Numbered from the stretch's first letter, positions 13,777 through 22,665 are shown. The stretch: 25,271 nucleotides of DNA from CAYXRK01 sp964467615 (GCA_964467615.1 CAYXRK010000056.1:1-25271); one strand, 5' to 3'. The notes: a model not told the origin generated them from the sequence alone. Translations and numbers: made by a program.

Positions 13777-15618
13777 ATGCCTGGCGAACAAGACATTCCC
13801 GTGCGAGGTGGCGCAGCCATCCTCGACAAGCCCTTCGATCTGGGCGGCGACATCGAATTAAGCGGCGAGGAGGTGGACGCGCTCTACACCGGCACCATGC
13901 AGGACTTTCGCGAAGGCGAAGTCGTGCGAGGCACCGTCGTCGAGATTGGCAGCGACCGCGTCATCGTCGATATCGGATACAAAAGCGAAGGCGCGATCCC
14001 GATTTACGAATTCGGCTCCCTTGACGGCGTCAAGATCGGTGACAGCTTCGACGTCTTTATCGACGAACCGGAAGACGAAGAGGGCATTCCGGTCCTCTCG
14101 AAGATTAAGGCCGACCGGATCAAGAACTGGGCGCACATCCAGGAAATATACGAACAGGACGGCGTCATCAAGGGCAAAATCGTCCGCCGGGTAAAGGGCG
14201 GTCTCAAGGTCGATATCGGCATCGACGCATTTATGCCCGCGAGCCAGTTGACCTGGCGTCCGACGAGCGACCTCGACCGGTACCTCGGCGAGACGCTTGA
14301 AATGAAAATCATCAAGCTGACCAAGCGCCGCAGAAACGTCGTCGTCAGCCGCCGCAAACTGCTCGAAGAACAGCGCGCCGGCGAAAAGAGCAAGCTGCTC
14401 GAGACCATCGAGATCGGCAAGACGCTGACGGGCGAGGTCAAGAACATCACGGACTTCGGCGCGTTTATCGATGTCGGCGGCATTGATGGTCTTCTACACG
14501 TCACCGACATGTCTTGGGGCCGGGTCAAGCACCCGTCGCAGGCGGTTTCGGTGGGCGCTCGGGTGCAAGTGATGGTGCTCAACTTCGATCCCCAGACCGA
14601 GCGCATTAGCCTGGGCCTCAAGCAACTCACCGAGAACCCCTGGCGCTCCTCCGAGGAACGCTACCCCGTCGGCAGCATTGTTGGCGGCAAAGTTGTCAGC
14701 ATGACGGACTACGGCGCCTTCGTGCAGATCGAGCAGGGAATCGAAGGCATGGTCCACGTCAGCGAAATGAGCTGGACACGCCGCGTGCGTCATCCAAGCG
14801 AAGTCCTCAATATTGGCGATCAGGCCAGCGTCATGATCCTTAGCGTTTCGCCAGACGAGGAAAAGATCGCGCTTGGCCTCAAGCAGACCCTGCCCAACCC
14901 GTGGAACGACATCGAGAAGCGTTACCCGATTGGGGCGATCATCAAGGGAACCGTGCGCAACCTCGCGGACTACGGCGCGTTCGTGCAGATCGAGGAAGGG
15001 ATCGACGGCCTCCTGCACGTCAGCGACTTGTCGTGGACGCAAAAGGTGAGCCATCCCTCGGAAGTGTTGCAAAAGGGCCAGGAACTCGATGTCAAAATTC
15101 TCAGCATCGATCCGAACCAGGAAAAGATAAGCGTCGGCCTGCGCCAGCTCCAGAGCGACCCCTGGGAAAACATCGCACAGCGGCACGCGATCAACTCCGA
15201 TGTCGAGGTCGAAGTGTCCAAGCTGGTTTCGTTCGGCGCGTTTGCGCGGCTGGATAACGGCGTCGAAGGGCTGATTCACGTTAGCGAGATCGACGTTGAA
15301 CCCGTCAACAAGCCCGAGGACAAGCTCACGGTCGGCGAGAAAGTCACCGCCCGCGTGATCAGCATTGATCCCGTCGAGCGGAAAATTGGCCTTAGCATCA
15401 AGGCATACAAGAACAACGAAGATCGCCAAACACTCGAGCAGTACAACCAAACCGCCGAAGCTTCCGTCGCCGTCAGCGATGCGCCCGGTGACGCGGCGCC
15501 GAGCTCACTCGCGCATGCCGGCGGGACGTTTACGGACGCGGCCAACGCGATGATGGCGCGGGTGCGGGACACGGAGGGGACTGAAGTAGCACCCGAGTCC
15601 GGCGGCGCGTCCTCCTAG
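13777..15618 (+). CDS. rpsA: 30S ribosomal protein S1
   Basis: Binds mRNA on the small ribosomal subunit and helps initiation. The protein has 613 residues from the ATG at 13777. Six S1 repeats are visible. The first two are divergent (FREGEVVRGTVVEIGSDRV and DGVIKGKIVRRVKGGL). Four canonical ones follow, with TDFGAFIDV, TDYGAFVQIEQG, ADYGAFVQIEEG and VSFGAFARLDNG, each followed by a GLLHVSD-like strand. The last 70 residues are a low-complexity Ala/Asp/Glu tail. The frame is open upstream to 13552 but the ATG follows AAAGGAGG. The 14-nt gap between that Shine-Dalgarno and the ATG is longer than usual. The gene has its own promoter (13588-13616) and terminator (15650-15686). S1 genes are often autoregulated through the leader. 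Confidence 0.96.
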   Translation: MPGEQDIPVRGGAAILDKPFDLGGDIELSGEEVDALYTGTMQDFREGEVVRGTVVEIGSDRVIVDIGYKSEGAIPIYEFGSLDGVKIGDSFDVFIDEPEDEEGIPVLSKIKADRIKNWAHIQEIYEQDGVIKGKIVRRVKGGLKVDIGIDAFMPASQLTWRPTSDLDRYLGETLEMKIIKLTKRRRNVVVSRRKLLEEQRAGEKSKLLETIEIGKTLTGEVKNITDFGAFIDVGGIDGLLHVTDMSWGRVKHPSQAVSVGARVQVMVLNFDPQTERISLGLKQLTENPWRSSEERYPVGSIVGGKVVSMTDYGAFVQIEQGIEGMVHVSEMSWTRRVRHPSEVLNIGDQASVMILSVSPDEEKIALGLKQTLPNPWNDIEKRYPIGAIIKGTVRNLADYGAFVQIEEGIDGLLHVSDLSWTQKVSHPSEVLQKGQELDVKILSIDPNQEKISVGLRQLQSDPWENIAQRHAINSDVEVEVSKLVSFGAFARLDNGVEGLIHVSEIDVEPVNKPEDKLTVGEKVTARVISIDPVERKIGLSIKAYKNNEDRQTLEQYNQTAEASVAVSDAPGDAAPSSLAHAGGTFTDAANAMMARVRDTEGTEVAPESGGASS

Positions 15619-15649
15619 TCGCAACGGAGGGTCGGTTTCCAACGAACAC

Positions 15650-15686
15650 CGAAGCGCCGCGAGAGACGCGGCGCTTCGTTTTTTTT
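15650..15686 (+). terminator. Rho-independent terminator of rpsA
   Basis: A perfect 12-bp stem CGAAGCGCCGCG / CGCGGCGCTTCG (15650-15661 and 15667-15678) with loop AGAGA is followed by eight Ts (15679-15686). It lies 31 nt after the rpsA stop and separates rpsA from ilvB. Confidence 0.95.
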
Positions 15687-15767
15687 GATACGCAAGTGCA
15701 CTACCGCGGCGCGCATGGTGCGCATGGCCGCGGCCAATACGGTAAGGGCACAATCAGGAGTACACCC

Positions 15768-17603
15768 ATGGCGACCGCGACGTCGAAACCTTCGAACCAT
15801 CCATTGGCCGGCAAGACCATGACCGGAGCGGCGATGGTGGTGCAGGTGCTCGCCGACGAAGGCGTCGATACCATATTCGGCTACAGCGGCGGCGCGATTC
15901 TGCCGACCTACGACGCCATCTTCACCTACAACAACGGCCGCGCCGAGAAGGAACAAATCAGACTCGTCGTCCCCGCCAACGAACAGGGCGCCGGCTTCAT
16001 GGCCGCCGGATACGCCCGCGCCTCGGGCAAAGTCGGCTGTTTCCTCGTCACCTCCGGACCCGGCGCGACCAATTCCGTCACCCCCATCCGCGATTGCATG
16101 GCCGATTCCATCCCCGTCGTCCTCATTTGCGGCCAAGTCCCTCGCCCAGCCATCGGCACCGACGCCTTCCAGGAAGCCCCAATCTTCAACGTCATGGCCC
16201 CTTGCGCCAAACAAGTCTTCCTCGTCGAGGACGAATCCAAACTCGAAGACACCGTCCGCACCGCCTTCGATATCGCACGAAGCGGACGTCCCGGACCCGT
16301 CGTCATCGACCTCCCCAAAGACGTCCAACAGTGGATCGGCACCTTCAAAGGCCAAGGCCTGCTCGATTTCCGCGGATACAACCGCCGCAAGAAGACCAAC
16401 GACGCTGCGAGCGTTTCGAAAGAGAAGGCCCTCGATTTCTTCCGCATGCTGCGCCAATGCGATCGCCCCCTGGTGTATGCGGGCGGCGGGGTCATTGCGG
16501 CCAACGCTTCCGATGAACTCCGCACATTTTGCAATACCTTCGGCATACCTGCCGTCACCACGCTCATGGGTATCGGCGTCATCGACACCACCTGGGACCT
16601 GTCGCTGCACATGCTGGGCATGCACGGCGCGGCCTACGCCAACTACGCCGTCGAGGACTGCGACTTCCTCATCGCCGTCGGCTCACGCTTCGACGATCGC
16701 GTCGCCGGGAAGGCCGCCGAATTCGCCCCCAACGCAAAAAACATCGTCCACATCGACATCGACGCCGCCGAAATCGGCAAGGTCAAGGCGGTGACCTGGA
16801 GCCACGCCGGCACCGCGAAGACGGCGCTGCGCGAACTGATCGGCTACGGCAAGGATTTCAACAAATCCTTCGGCGACTGGCACGCCCACGTCAAGGCGCT
16901 CAAGCGCGGCCATGCGTTCAACTACAACCGCGCGTCAGAACAGATCCAGCCGCACGAAGTCCTCGAAGTGTTGAACAGCATTACCAAGGGCGACGCCATC
17001 ATCAGCACCGGCGTCGGCCAGCACCAAATGTGGGCCGCGCAATATTTCGACTTTGTCCGACCCCGCTCGTGGCTCACCTCGGGGAGCATGGGCACGATGG
17101 GCTTCGGCCTGCCCGCCGCGATCGGCGCGCAATTCGCCAATCCAGGCCGCTTGGTCATCAACGTCGACGGCGACGGCAGCATTCGAATGAACCTCGGCGA
17201 ACTCGAGACCTGCACCACCTACGGCATTCACGTCAAGACGCTGCTGCTCAATAATCTAGGCGACGGGATGGTGCGCCAATGGCAAACGCATATGTACCAG
17301 GAACGCTACAGCGGCACCGACAAATCGCTGCACAAGAAAGATTTCGTCAAGGCCGCCGAGGCCGACGGTTTCGAATTCGCAAAACGCGTGCGTGACCGCA
17401 AAGACCTCCCGAAAGTCCTCCGCGAATTCGCCGAGTTCCAGGGCCCCGCGTTCCTTGAGGTGATGATCGACCCCTACGCCGAAGTCTGGCCTGCCGTTTG
17501 GCCCGGCAAAGGCTACAAAGAAATGAGCGTCGGGCCGTGGATCAAGCCCCGCGCGACAGGCGAGATTGTTAAGACGGACATCGCGAACACCGCGATGTTC
17601 TAG
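15768..17603 (+). CDS. ilvB: Acetolactate synthase-type large subunit (TPP-dependent)
   Basis: Condenses two pyruvates, or pyruvate and 2-ketobutyrate, in valine, leucine and isoleucine synthesis. The protein has 611 residues in the standard three-domain layout. The TPP-activating Glu72 is in NEQGAGFMAAGYARASGK; the family more often has HEQGA. FLVTSGPGATN follows at 92-102. The central domain runs through RPGPVVIDLPKDVQ to GSRFDDRVAGK. The TPP/metal motif starts at GDGS (468-471) and ends at NN (495-496), followed by GMVRQWQ (500-506), typical of biosynthetic AHAS. CAGGAG lies 7 nt before the ATG at 15768. An in-frame upstream start at 15696 has no such site. No ilvN regulatory subunit follows. 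Confidence 0.93.
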   Translation: MATATSKPSNHPLAGKTMTGAAMVVQVLADEGVDTIFGYSGGAILPTYDAIFTYNNGRAEKEQIRLVVPANEQGAGFMAAGYARASGKVGCFLVTSGPGATNSVTPIRDCMADSIPVVLICGQVPRPAIGTDAFQEAPIFNVMAPCAKQVFLVEDESKLEDTVRTAFDIARSGRPGPVVIDLPKDVQQWIGTFKGQGLLDFRGYNRRKKTNDAASVSKEKALDFFRMLRQCDRPLVYAGGGVIAANASDELRTFCNTFGIPAVTTLMGIGVIDTTWDLSLHMLGMHGAAYANYAVEDCDFLIAVGSRFDDRVAGKAAEFAPNAKNIVHIDIDAAEIGKVKAVTWSHAGTAKTALRELIGYGKDFNKSFGDWHAHVKALKRGHAFNYNRASEQIQPHEVLEVLNSITKGDAIISTGVGQHQMWAAQYFDFVRPRSWLTSGSMGTMGFGLPAAIGAQFANPGRLVINVDGDGSIRMNLGELETCTTYGIHVKTLLLNNLGDGMVRQWQTHMYQERYSGTDKSLHKKDFVKAAEADGFEFAKRVRDRKDLPKVLREFAEFQGPAFLEVMIDPYAEVWPAVWPGKGYKEMSVGPWIKPRATGEIVKTDIANTAMF

Positions 17604-17659
17604 GGAGATTTGATGGCTGCACCTAATTTCTTCTGAATATCCAGTGAATTCGAAAAACT

Positions 17660-17976
17660 ATGACTTATGACCCGAACCCGAGCCATATGCATTTGCTCCA
17701 ATCGTTGTATTCATAAGTATCGCCGTAATTTTCTCCGCCGTTTTCCACCTTGTTTCGGAGAGGAAGAAGGTGACTTTTGTCACTAGACATCTATGGTTCA
17801 CTTTCTCGGCGGGTACTCTCTCTGCAGTGACCTACCTGGTTGTAGGTGTTGTCGTCACCGGAGAAATCGATCCTTTTATTGTCATCGCGCTGCCGGCAAG
17901 TTGGATGATAGCTGTAGTCCTTTGTCATGTCCTCGGCCACATATATGTAGGCCTCTCGGCAGTAGGTCGTAAATAG
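17660..17976 (+). pseudogene. Small membrane protein with apparent frameshift near its start
   Basis: From a GTG at 17770 the frame codes 68 residues with two hydrophobic spans (SAVTYLVVGVVV and IVIALPASWMIAVVLCHVLG). The same frame is open back to 17671 and reads like protein, PEPEPYAFAP then a further span APIVVFISIAVIFSAVFHLV, but holds no ATG, GTG or TTG. An ATG at 17660 in another frame reads MTYDPNP. Adding one C in the run at 17671-17673 would join them into MTYDPEPEPYAFAP and give about 105 residues. The likely explanations are a one-base deletion or an assembly error. If translated as is, the product would be the 17770-17976 form. No family was recognised. It converges on the TonB receptor gene, with stops 10 nt apart. 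Confidence 0.55.
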
Positions 17977-17986
17977 GGACACTCAA

Positions 17987-20038
17987 TCAAAACTTCCACG
18001 TAACCTCAGCCCGCACGCTCCGCCCAATCTCTCCCGCCGACACCAACGGCACAAACGAGTCCGCCGCCTCAGTGCGATCCGGCCCAGCCAAATCTCTCCC
18101 GATCAGCGCAAACTCAAACGACTCGTTCGGTTTCCACGCGAGCCGCGCATCGAGCGAAACGCGCTCCTTGATTCCGAACGCAGGAAGATCATCCCGATAA
18201 CGGACCACTGCATCGAGGAGGACCGAGCGCGGTAAGTCCCAACTGTTCCAAAGATATGCGCTATGTCGCGGCGCGGCGTCTTCATCGCGAAGGGTGACCT
18301 CGTCGATGTCGTCGCCCAGTCCCAAGTTGAACGCCGCTGGGACTTCGAGCCTTGGCCGGCTGACGACGTCGTATCCGAAACCTCCGGAGCGGAACAGTCC
18401 CGGTAATCGACGGTCCGCGGCGAGCACGATTGCCGACGCTAAGCCCCGCTCGAGTTCGAGCCGCGTGCCCAGATAACCGTATCCCGCGCGAATTTGCCAC
18501 CACTCGCGGACCCGCCACTCGGCCGCGATCTCGACGCCATAACCCTCGCCCCGGGCGTCGTTCCCGTACGCAAACGGAAACCGAGTGTGCGCCGTCGGAA
18601 AAGGCGCTCCCTCGAGCCGTGGAATGCGCTCGCGCAACGATCTCAGTTGGCCGTAGTCGTTGTAAAACGCGGAGACGTCGAAGCTGAACGTCGCGATTGG
18701 CTTCGCGCGGTACCCGATCTCATACACCCACGTGCGCTCGGCGTCGGCGTCGGGGCCGCCTTCGACGGCGACGATTCCAAAGGGGAAGGTCCGTGCGTTG
18801 ATGCGGCCTTCGCGTTCAAGGCGAGTGACCTGGCGGAGTGACCGCGAGACGCCGGCCCAGAGTTCGTGGCGTTCGTTAGGCCGCCACGATGCGCGCACCG
18901 CGGCGTCCCACTCCCAGTCTGTGAAGGGGTCGTGCTCGATACCGCCAGACAGTAACAACGAGAACTCCGGGGAGAGGGCGATCTTGTCTTCGGCGAAGAG
19001 GCGCGAGTATTGCGACGCGCGATCCTCGGGCCAGAACGAGACGAAATATTTGTTGTCGATGTTGCTGTTCCAATAGGTATGCGATGCGCCGACGCGGAGC
19101 TGGTGTGCGCCGGGTTGGGTTTGGTATTCAATGGATGCGCCGTATCGCGCGGAGTCGTCGTCGAAGCTGTCCGAATGGCGGGCGATGTGTTCGGCGTTTG
19201 CGCGGAAGACGAGCAGATTGGCGTCGTCCAGACGGTGTTGCCAAGTTAGCGTCCCGCCGCCTCCGTGTGAAGTCGAACGTGACGCCGCGAACTGTCCGTA
19301 CAACTTCTGCCGCCCTGGCACGCGCAATAACTGAGAGACCGTTTTGGGGACCTCGTTGCGCATATGGATATCGAACGCGCTTCCGCTGAGTGTCAACGTG
19401 TTCTCATCGTCCGGGATCCAGTCGAGGCGAAGACCCGCGCGGCCGTCGTTCCATGCGTCGAACGCTTCGCCGCCGTTGGGCGCGTCGAACGATTGGTGAT
19501 CGCCATGGGCCAGACTCAATCGCAGACCGAGGCGGTCGTTCGGGAGCCATCCATATCGGAACTGCGTTCCTACGCCATCGCCTGGACCGGCCCAGGCGGA
19601 GACACGTCCGCCCGCAGTGTCGCGCGAATGCTTCGTGTAGATGCGGATGGTGCCGTTCATCCCGCCGCCGGAAGTTGGGCCGTGCACGATCTCGACGCGA
19701 TCGATGTCGTCGAGCGGCAGATCGATTTCGGACCAGTACACGCCGCCGAACAGGGGCGAGTAGACGGAGCGGCCATCAATCGTCACGTCGAGCTTGTTGG
19801 CGAATTGGCCGTTGAAGCCGCGAGCGGATATTGCCCAGGTGTTGGCGTTTATCCTCGCGACGTCGAGTCCCGGTGTGAGCCGCAGGGCGTCGGGCAGATG
19901 TGTTGCGCCGGAGCGGGCGAGGTCGTCCGCGGTGAGCGTGGTAATCGCGTAGGGCTGTTCTGCGCGCGCGCCCATCGCCAGCGCGAAGAACGCGGCGGCA
20001 ATCGCGCGAAGGCCGTTGAGTATGATGGTGCGAGTCAT
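17987..20038 (-). CDS. TonB-dependent outer-membrane receptor
   Basis: An outer-membrane active transporter powered by TonB/ExbBD; substrate unknown. The protein has 683 residues. There is a Sec signal peptide with cleavage after about residue 26 (ALAMGARA-EQ). The plug domain spans about 28-145, with TLTADDLARSGATHLPDAL, GRSVYSPLFGGVYW, DRVEIVHGP and GTIRIYTK. A beta-barrel rich in aromatic, alternating strands follows and ends in the terminal Phe (EVTWKF) used for barrel assembly. It resembles the colicin I/vitamin B12 receptor style of plug. The ATG at 20038 has a weak Shine-Dalgarno. The short 97-nt gap to the divergent gene holds no visible cobalamin riboswitch or Fur box. No TonB, ExbBD or binding protein is nearby. 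Confidence 0.9.
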   Translation of the reverse strand: MTRTIILNGLRAIAAAFFALAMGARAEQPYAITTLTADDLARSGATHLPDALRLTPGLDVARINANTWAISARGFNGQFANKLDVTIDGRSVYSPLFGGVYWSEIDLPLDDIDRVEIVHGPTSGGGMNGTIRIYTKHSRDTAGGRVSAWAGPGDGVGTQFRYGWLPNDRLGLRLSLAHGDHQSFDAPNGGEAFDAWNDGRAGLRLDWIPDDENTLTLSGSAFDIHMRNEVPKTVSQLLRVPGRQKLYGQFAASRSTSHGGGGTLTWQHRLDDANLLVFRANAEHIARHSDSFDDDSARYGASIEYQTQPGAHQLRVGASHTYWNSNIDNKYFVSFWPEDRASQYSRLFAEDKIALSPEFSLLLSGGIEHDPFTDWEWDAAVRASWRPNERHELWAGVSRSLRQVTRLEREGRINARTFPFGIVAVEGGPDADAERTWVYEIGYRAKPIATFSFDVSAFYNDYGQLRSLRERIPRLEGAPFPTAHTRFPFAYGNDARGEGYGVEIAAEWRVREWWQIRAGYGYLGTRLELERGLASAIVLAADRRLPGLFRSGGFGYDVVSRPRLEVPAAFNLGLGDDIDEVTLRDEDAAPRHSAYLWNSWDLPRSVLLDAVVRYRDDLPAFGIKERVSLDARLAWKPNESFEFALIGRDLAGPDRTEAADSFVPLVSAGEIGRSVRAEVTWKF

Positions 20039-20135
20039 GCTGTTGAATGGACGATACGCGACGCTGTTCGTGTGATCAACGGGGCGGGGTGGGCATAGAA
20101 TCGCGCGTGTACATGACGAATGGCGGAGAGGACGG

Positions 20136-20483
20136 ATGAACTACTACGAAATCTATTTCGACCTGCAAGACTCGACGCGAGACCTCGATTTTTGTGAACG
20201 CCTGTCCAAGTACATGGGCTATCTCGAGGGAAAGGGCCTTATCGAGGGCTACACGTTGAAGCGCCGGAAGCTCGGGTTCGGGCCCCGAGAGCTCGGCGAG
20301 TTCAACGCGACCATTCGGGTCAAGGATATGGCCCAACTCGAACTCGCCTTTTCCGAAGCCGCGACTCGCGGGCCAAACGTCGAGCCGCTCCACAAGGCGG
20401 TTTACTCGCAAGTGACGAACCTCTCGTTCGCGTTGACTCGAGACTTTCCCGATCCAGTCCGGGTCTCGCCGGGCGGGGGATGA
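20136..20483 (+). CDS. Conserved small protein, DUF6614-like
   Basis: A soluble 115-residue protein beginning MNYYEIYFDLQDSTRDLDFCERLSKYMGYLEGKGLIEGY and containing KLGFGPRELGEFNATI and FALTRDFPDPVR. I recall this pattern from a conserved family of unknown function, DUF6614, with an alpha/beta ferredoxin-like feel, but cannot confirm it. GGAGAGGACGG directly precedes the ATG. It is divergent from the TonB receptor and stands 93 nt before the lipoprotein gene. No enzymatic motif is visible. Confidence 0.85.
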   Translation: MNYYEIYFDLQDSTRDLDFCERLSKYMGYLEGKGLIEGYTLKRRKLGFGPRELGEFNATIRVKDMAQLELAFSEAATRGPNVEPLHKAVYSQVTNLSFALTRDFPDPVRVSPGGG

Positions 20484-20576
20484 GCGCGGCCCTGTCGCGG
20501 TGCTATTATCGCGCGCGTTCGGGGCCGCGGAGTTGTGACCCCGGGCGACGAGACTAATCATAGGAGAGACGCAATC

Positions 20577-21191
20577 GTGCGAACACGAGTGCATGGCGCA
20601 ATCCTCTGCGCCGCAACGTTGACTTGTTTTGGACTGTCGGCCTGCAAATCCACAGGCAAGGGGGCCGAATCCGAAGTCCAGACCCAAGAGGCCGCGCCCA
20701 TTAAGACGGCGGCGGACTACGAGGCCGAGCTCCGGTTGGCTGCCGCCAGCGATTTCGGAAACGACGACGGCAAACGGCCGAACTTCCAGGTGCATAGCCC
20801 GTATTTCTACAAGGAATACGCGGAGTATCCGGGCGGCACGAGCGACTTTGAAGTGAAGGTCGTGCAGCGGGAATCGAAGACGAGCCCGTACGTCGCGGAC
20901 GTGACGATTAACAAGGTCCGCTACTCGACGCGACCGCGCACTAACCGCGAGGAGGCGCGGGTGGATGAGGATTTCCTGCGCGACACGGGGATCGAGACGG
21001 TCACGTACGAACTTCGTAACGGCGAATGGCGCCGATCGAGCAGCTTCTTCCTCTCGAATGAGACCGAGCAGATGATTGACGGGCAATGGCAAATGGTCAG
21101 CCGCGCCGCGCCGCAAGCGAACACCGAAGACGCGGCGGGCGGGGATAGCTGGTTGGGCAAAACGTGGAACCGGCTACGCTTCTGGAAGTAG
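20577..21191 (+). CDS. Lipoprotein of unknown function
   Basis: A 204-residue protein with a lipoprotein signal: MRTRVHG, a hydrophobic stretch, then the lipobox LSAC with Cys23 as the lipid anchor. After the acidic linker the mature part has no recognised domain. It contains SPYFYKEYAEYPGG, a beta-rich middle (FEVKVVQRESKTSPYVADV) and a C-terminal GKTWNRLRFWK. I chose the GTG at 20577 because TAGGAGAGA lies 8 nt before it. An in-frame GTG at 20535 lacks such a site. Its last 28 nt overlap the start of the next gene, so the two are probably co-translated and may act together at the envelope. Confidence 0.85.
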   Translation: MRTRVHGAILCAATLTCFGLSACKSTGKGAESEVQTQEAAPIKTAADYEAELRLAAASDFGNDDGKRPNFQVHSPYFYKEYAEYPGGTSDFEVKVVQRESKTSPYVADVTINKVRYSTRPRTNREEARVDEDFLRDTGIETVTYELRNGEWRRSSSFFLSNETEQMIDGQWQMVSRAAPQANTEDAAGGDSWLGKTWNRLRFWK

Positions 21192-22519
21192 ACAAGGGCA
21201 TCGCCGACAACCGGCCGCCCCAACTTTCGCTCGCCAAGACGTTTCGTTTTGCCGAGTTGCTCATCATCGTCGCCGCGGCGGTGTTCATAGTCCTCGGCAC
21301 GTACTCGCATTCGTTTGGTGACACGGCGGACAGCCGCCTTTCGACCGTCTACGCGCTCGCGAAGTACGGCACGTGGTACATCGACCGAAAGCCGGATGAA
21401 GAACCAATCCGCTTCGAACAGCAGACGATCGACAAGGTCGTCGTGCCCGGCAAAGGCATGCTTTCCAGTAAGCCGCCGATTCTTCCGCTGATCATGACCG
21501 GCGAATATCTCGTCATGAACAAGGCGTTCGGCCTCGACCTCGACAGCGAAGAGGACACTGCGACCATCATCCGCTACATGTCGATGACGCTCATCGGCCT
21601 TTCGTATATCTTCTGCCTTGTTTTCTTCCTCAAGACGTTGAAACTTTTCGTCGATTCGCCGCTCGCCCGCGTCGTCTGCCTCTTCGGCCTCGCGTTTGGC
21701 ACGCAGCTTTGGGGATTCGCGACGAACATCAACAACCACGTGCCCGCGGCGTTTCTCGTCGTCGTATCGATTTACTTCGCACTTGGGCTCGCATCGCAGA
21801 AGCTCGATCCTGCGCCGTGGCGTTTCTTCGTCTTCGGCTTGGCTGCTGGTCTTACGCCCACCATTGACATGCCCGCCGGAATTTTCCCGTTCGCCGCGGG
21901 CATCTATCTCCTGCACCGGCTTCGGGCGATGACGCTTACTTGGGCGGTGCCGGGCGCGGCGATTCCCCTGTTGATCCACCTCGGCATTTCTATCGACACA
22001 ACCGGCAGCGTCATTCCGATCCAGATGCACTTCGAGGAATTCTTTTGGTACGAGGGATCGTTCTGGCGGAGCCCGCAAGGAATCGACATCCTGAACGAGC
22101 CGAAATCGATTTATCTGTTTCACATGCTGTTCGGGCGCGTTGGCCTGTTCTTACTTTTTCCCGTTACGTTCCTCGGCGTAGTCGCAGCGTTGTGGGTCTG
22201 GCCGAAAAAGGAGCACCCGCTCCGTCCCCACGTGCTTGCGGGGCTCGCCGCATGGGTCCTACTTACCCTCTACTACATCGTCAAGACCAACAACTATGGC
22301 GGCGAGGCCTACGGCTTCCGCTGGTACATCGTCGCCATGCCGGTGCTTATGCTCATGGCAGCGCCGATGCTCGAAGTCGTGCGCAACCGTTGGCAATGGG
22401 GCCTCATCGCTGTGATGCTCTCGGTGTCGTTCTACTCGGCGTGGCAATGCTCGTATCAACCGTGGGGATCGAACCACGAGTGGACCACGCGCATTTACGG
22501 GCGTAGCTATATTTGGTAA
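21164..22519 (+). CDS. Polytopic membrane protein, GT-C/PMT-like
   Basis: A 451-residue inner-membrane protein with about ten hydrophobic spans. After the first span (about 30-46) comes a periplasmic loop with FGDTADSRLSTVYALAKYGTWYID (split here only by length), including acidic residues Asp53 and Asp56. Next comes GKGMLSSKPPILPLI (96-110). This order, an acidic first loop followed by S-K-P-P, is what many lipid-linked-sugar glycosyltransferases of the ArnT/PMT (GT-C) type show. I infer transfer of a sugar from a polyprenyl phosphate but cannot name donor or acceptor. The start is a GTG at 21164 inside the lipoprotein gene. The first 20 residues are hydrophilic, so a later start is possible. 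Confidence 0.8.
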   Translation: MEPATLLEVDKGIADNRPPQLSLAKTFRFAELLIIVAAAVFIVLGTYSHSFGDTADSRLSTVYALAKYGTWYIDRKPDEEPIRFEQQTIDKVVVPGKGMLSSKPPILPLIMTGEYLVMNKAFGLDLDSEEDTATIIRYMSMTLIGLSYIFCLVFFLKTLKLFVDSPLARVVCLFGLAFGTQLWGFATNINNHVPAAFLVVVSIYFALGLASQKLDPAPWRFFVFGLAAGLTPTIDMPAGIFPFAAGIYLLHRLRAMTLTWAVPGAAIPLLIHLGISIDTTGSVIPIQMHFEEFFWYEGSFWRSPQGIDILNEPKSIYLFHMLFGRVGLFLLFPVTFLGVVAALWVWPKKEHPLRPHVLAGLAAWVLLTLYYIVKTNNYGGEAYGFRWYIVAMPVLMLMAAPMLEVVRNRWQWGLIAVMLSVSFYSAWQCSYQPWGSNHEWTTRIYGRSYIW

Positions 22520-22524
22520 TTCAA

Positions 22525-22554
22525 GTAGCGCCTGCCTCGCCGAGGCCGGCGCAA
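22525..22554 (+). repeat. REP element, CCT/AGG-stem subtype
   Basis: Begins with the GTAG head typical of REPs and continues CGCCTGCCTCGCCGAGG, then CCGGCGCAA. The palindrome is formed by GCGCC...GGCGC with an inner GCCTC / GAGGC. It begins 5 nt after the stop of the GT-C-like gene. A near-identical copy lies at 24519-24549. Confidence 0.75.
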
Positions 22555-22611
22555 AGCAACCCCGATCACGCTCACCCTCACCAAGCGAGCCCTTCTCAAC
22601 GCACGAGCCCC

Positions 22612-22665
22612 CTCGCCAGAAGCGGTCGCCCCGGCCTGCGCCGGTTTCGGCGAAACCGGCGCTAC
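22612..22665 (-). repeat. REP-containing 54-bp repeat, TTT/AAA-stem subtype, copy A
   Basis: Read on the minus strand it begins GTAGCGCCGGTTTC, then GCC, then GAAACCGGCGC, which is an 11-bp perfect palindrome arm pair. It continues AGGCCGGGGCGACCGCTTCT. All 54 bases recur at 23284-23337. Its GTAG head provides the stop codon of the transposase gene. Confidence 0.85.

Noticed and set aside
15615..16625. A 336-codon minus-strand frame opposite ilvB
   Set aside because: Antisense to the well-supported acetolactate synthase and crossing the rpsA terminator, with composition dictated by the opposite strand.
20039..20135. Cobalamin riboswitch or Fur box before the TonB receptor
   Set aside because: The gap is only 97 nt and shows neither the B12-box sequence nor a Fur-like inverted repeat. 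A TAGAAT at 20096 has no matching -35.
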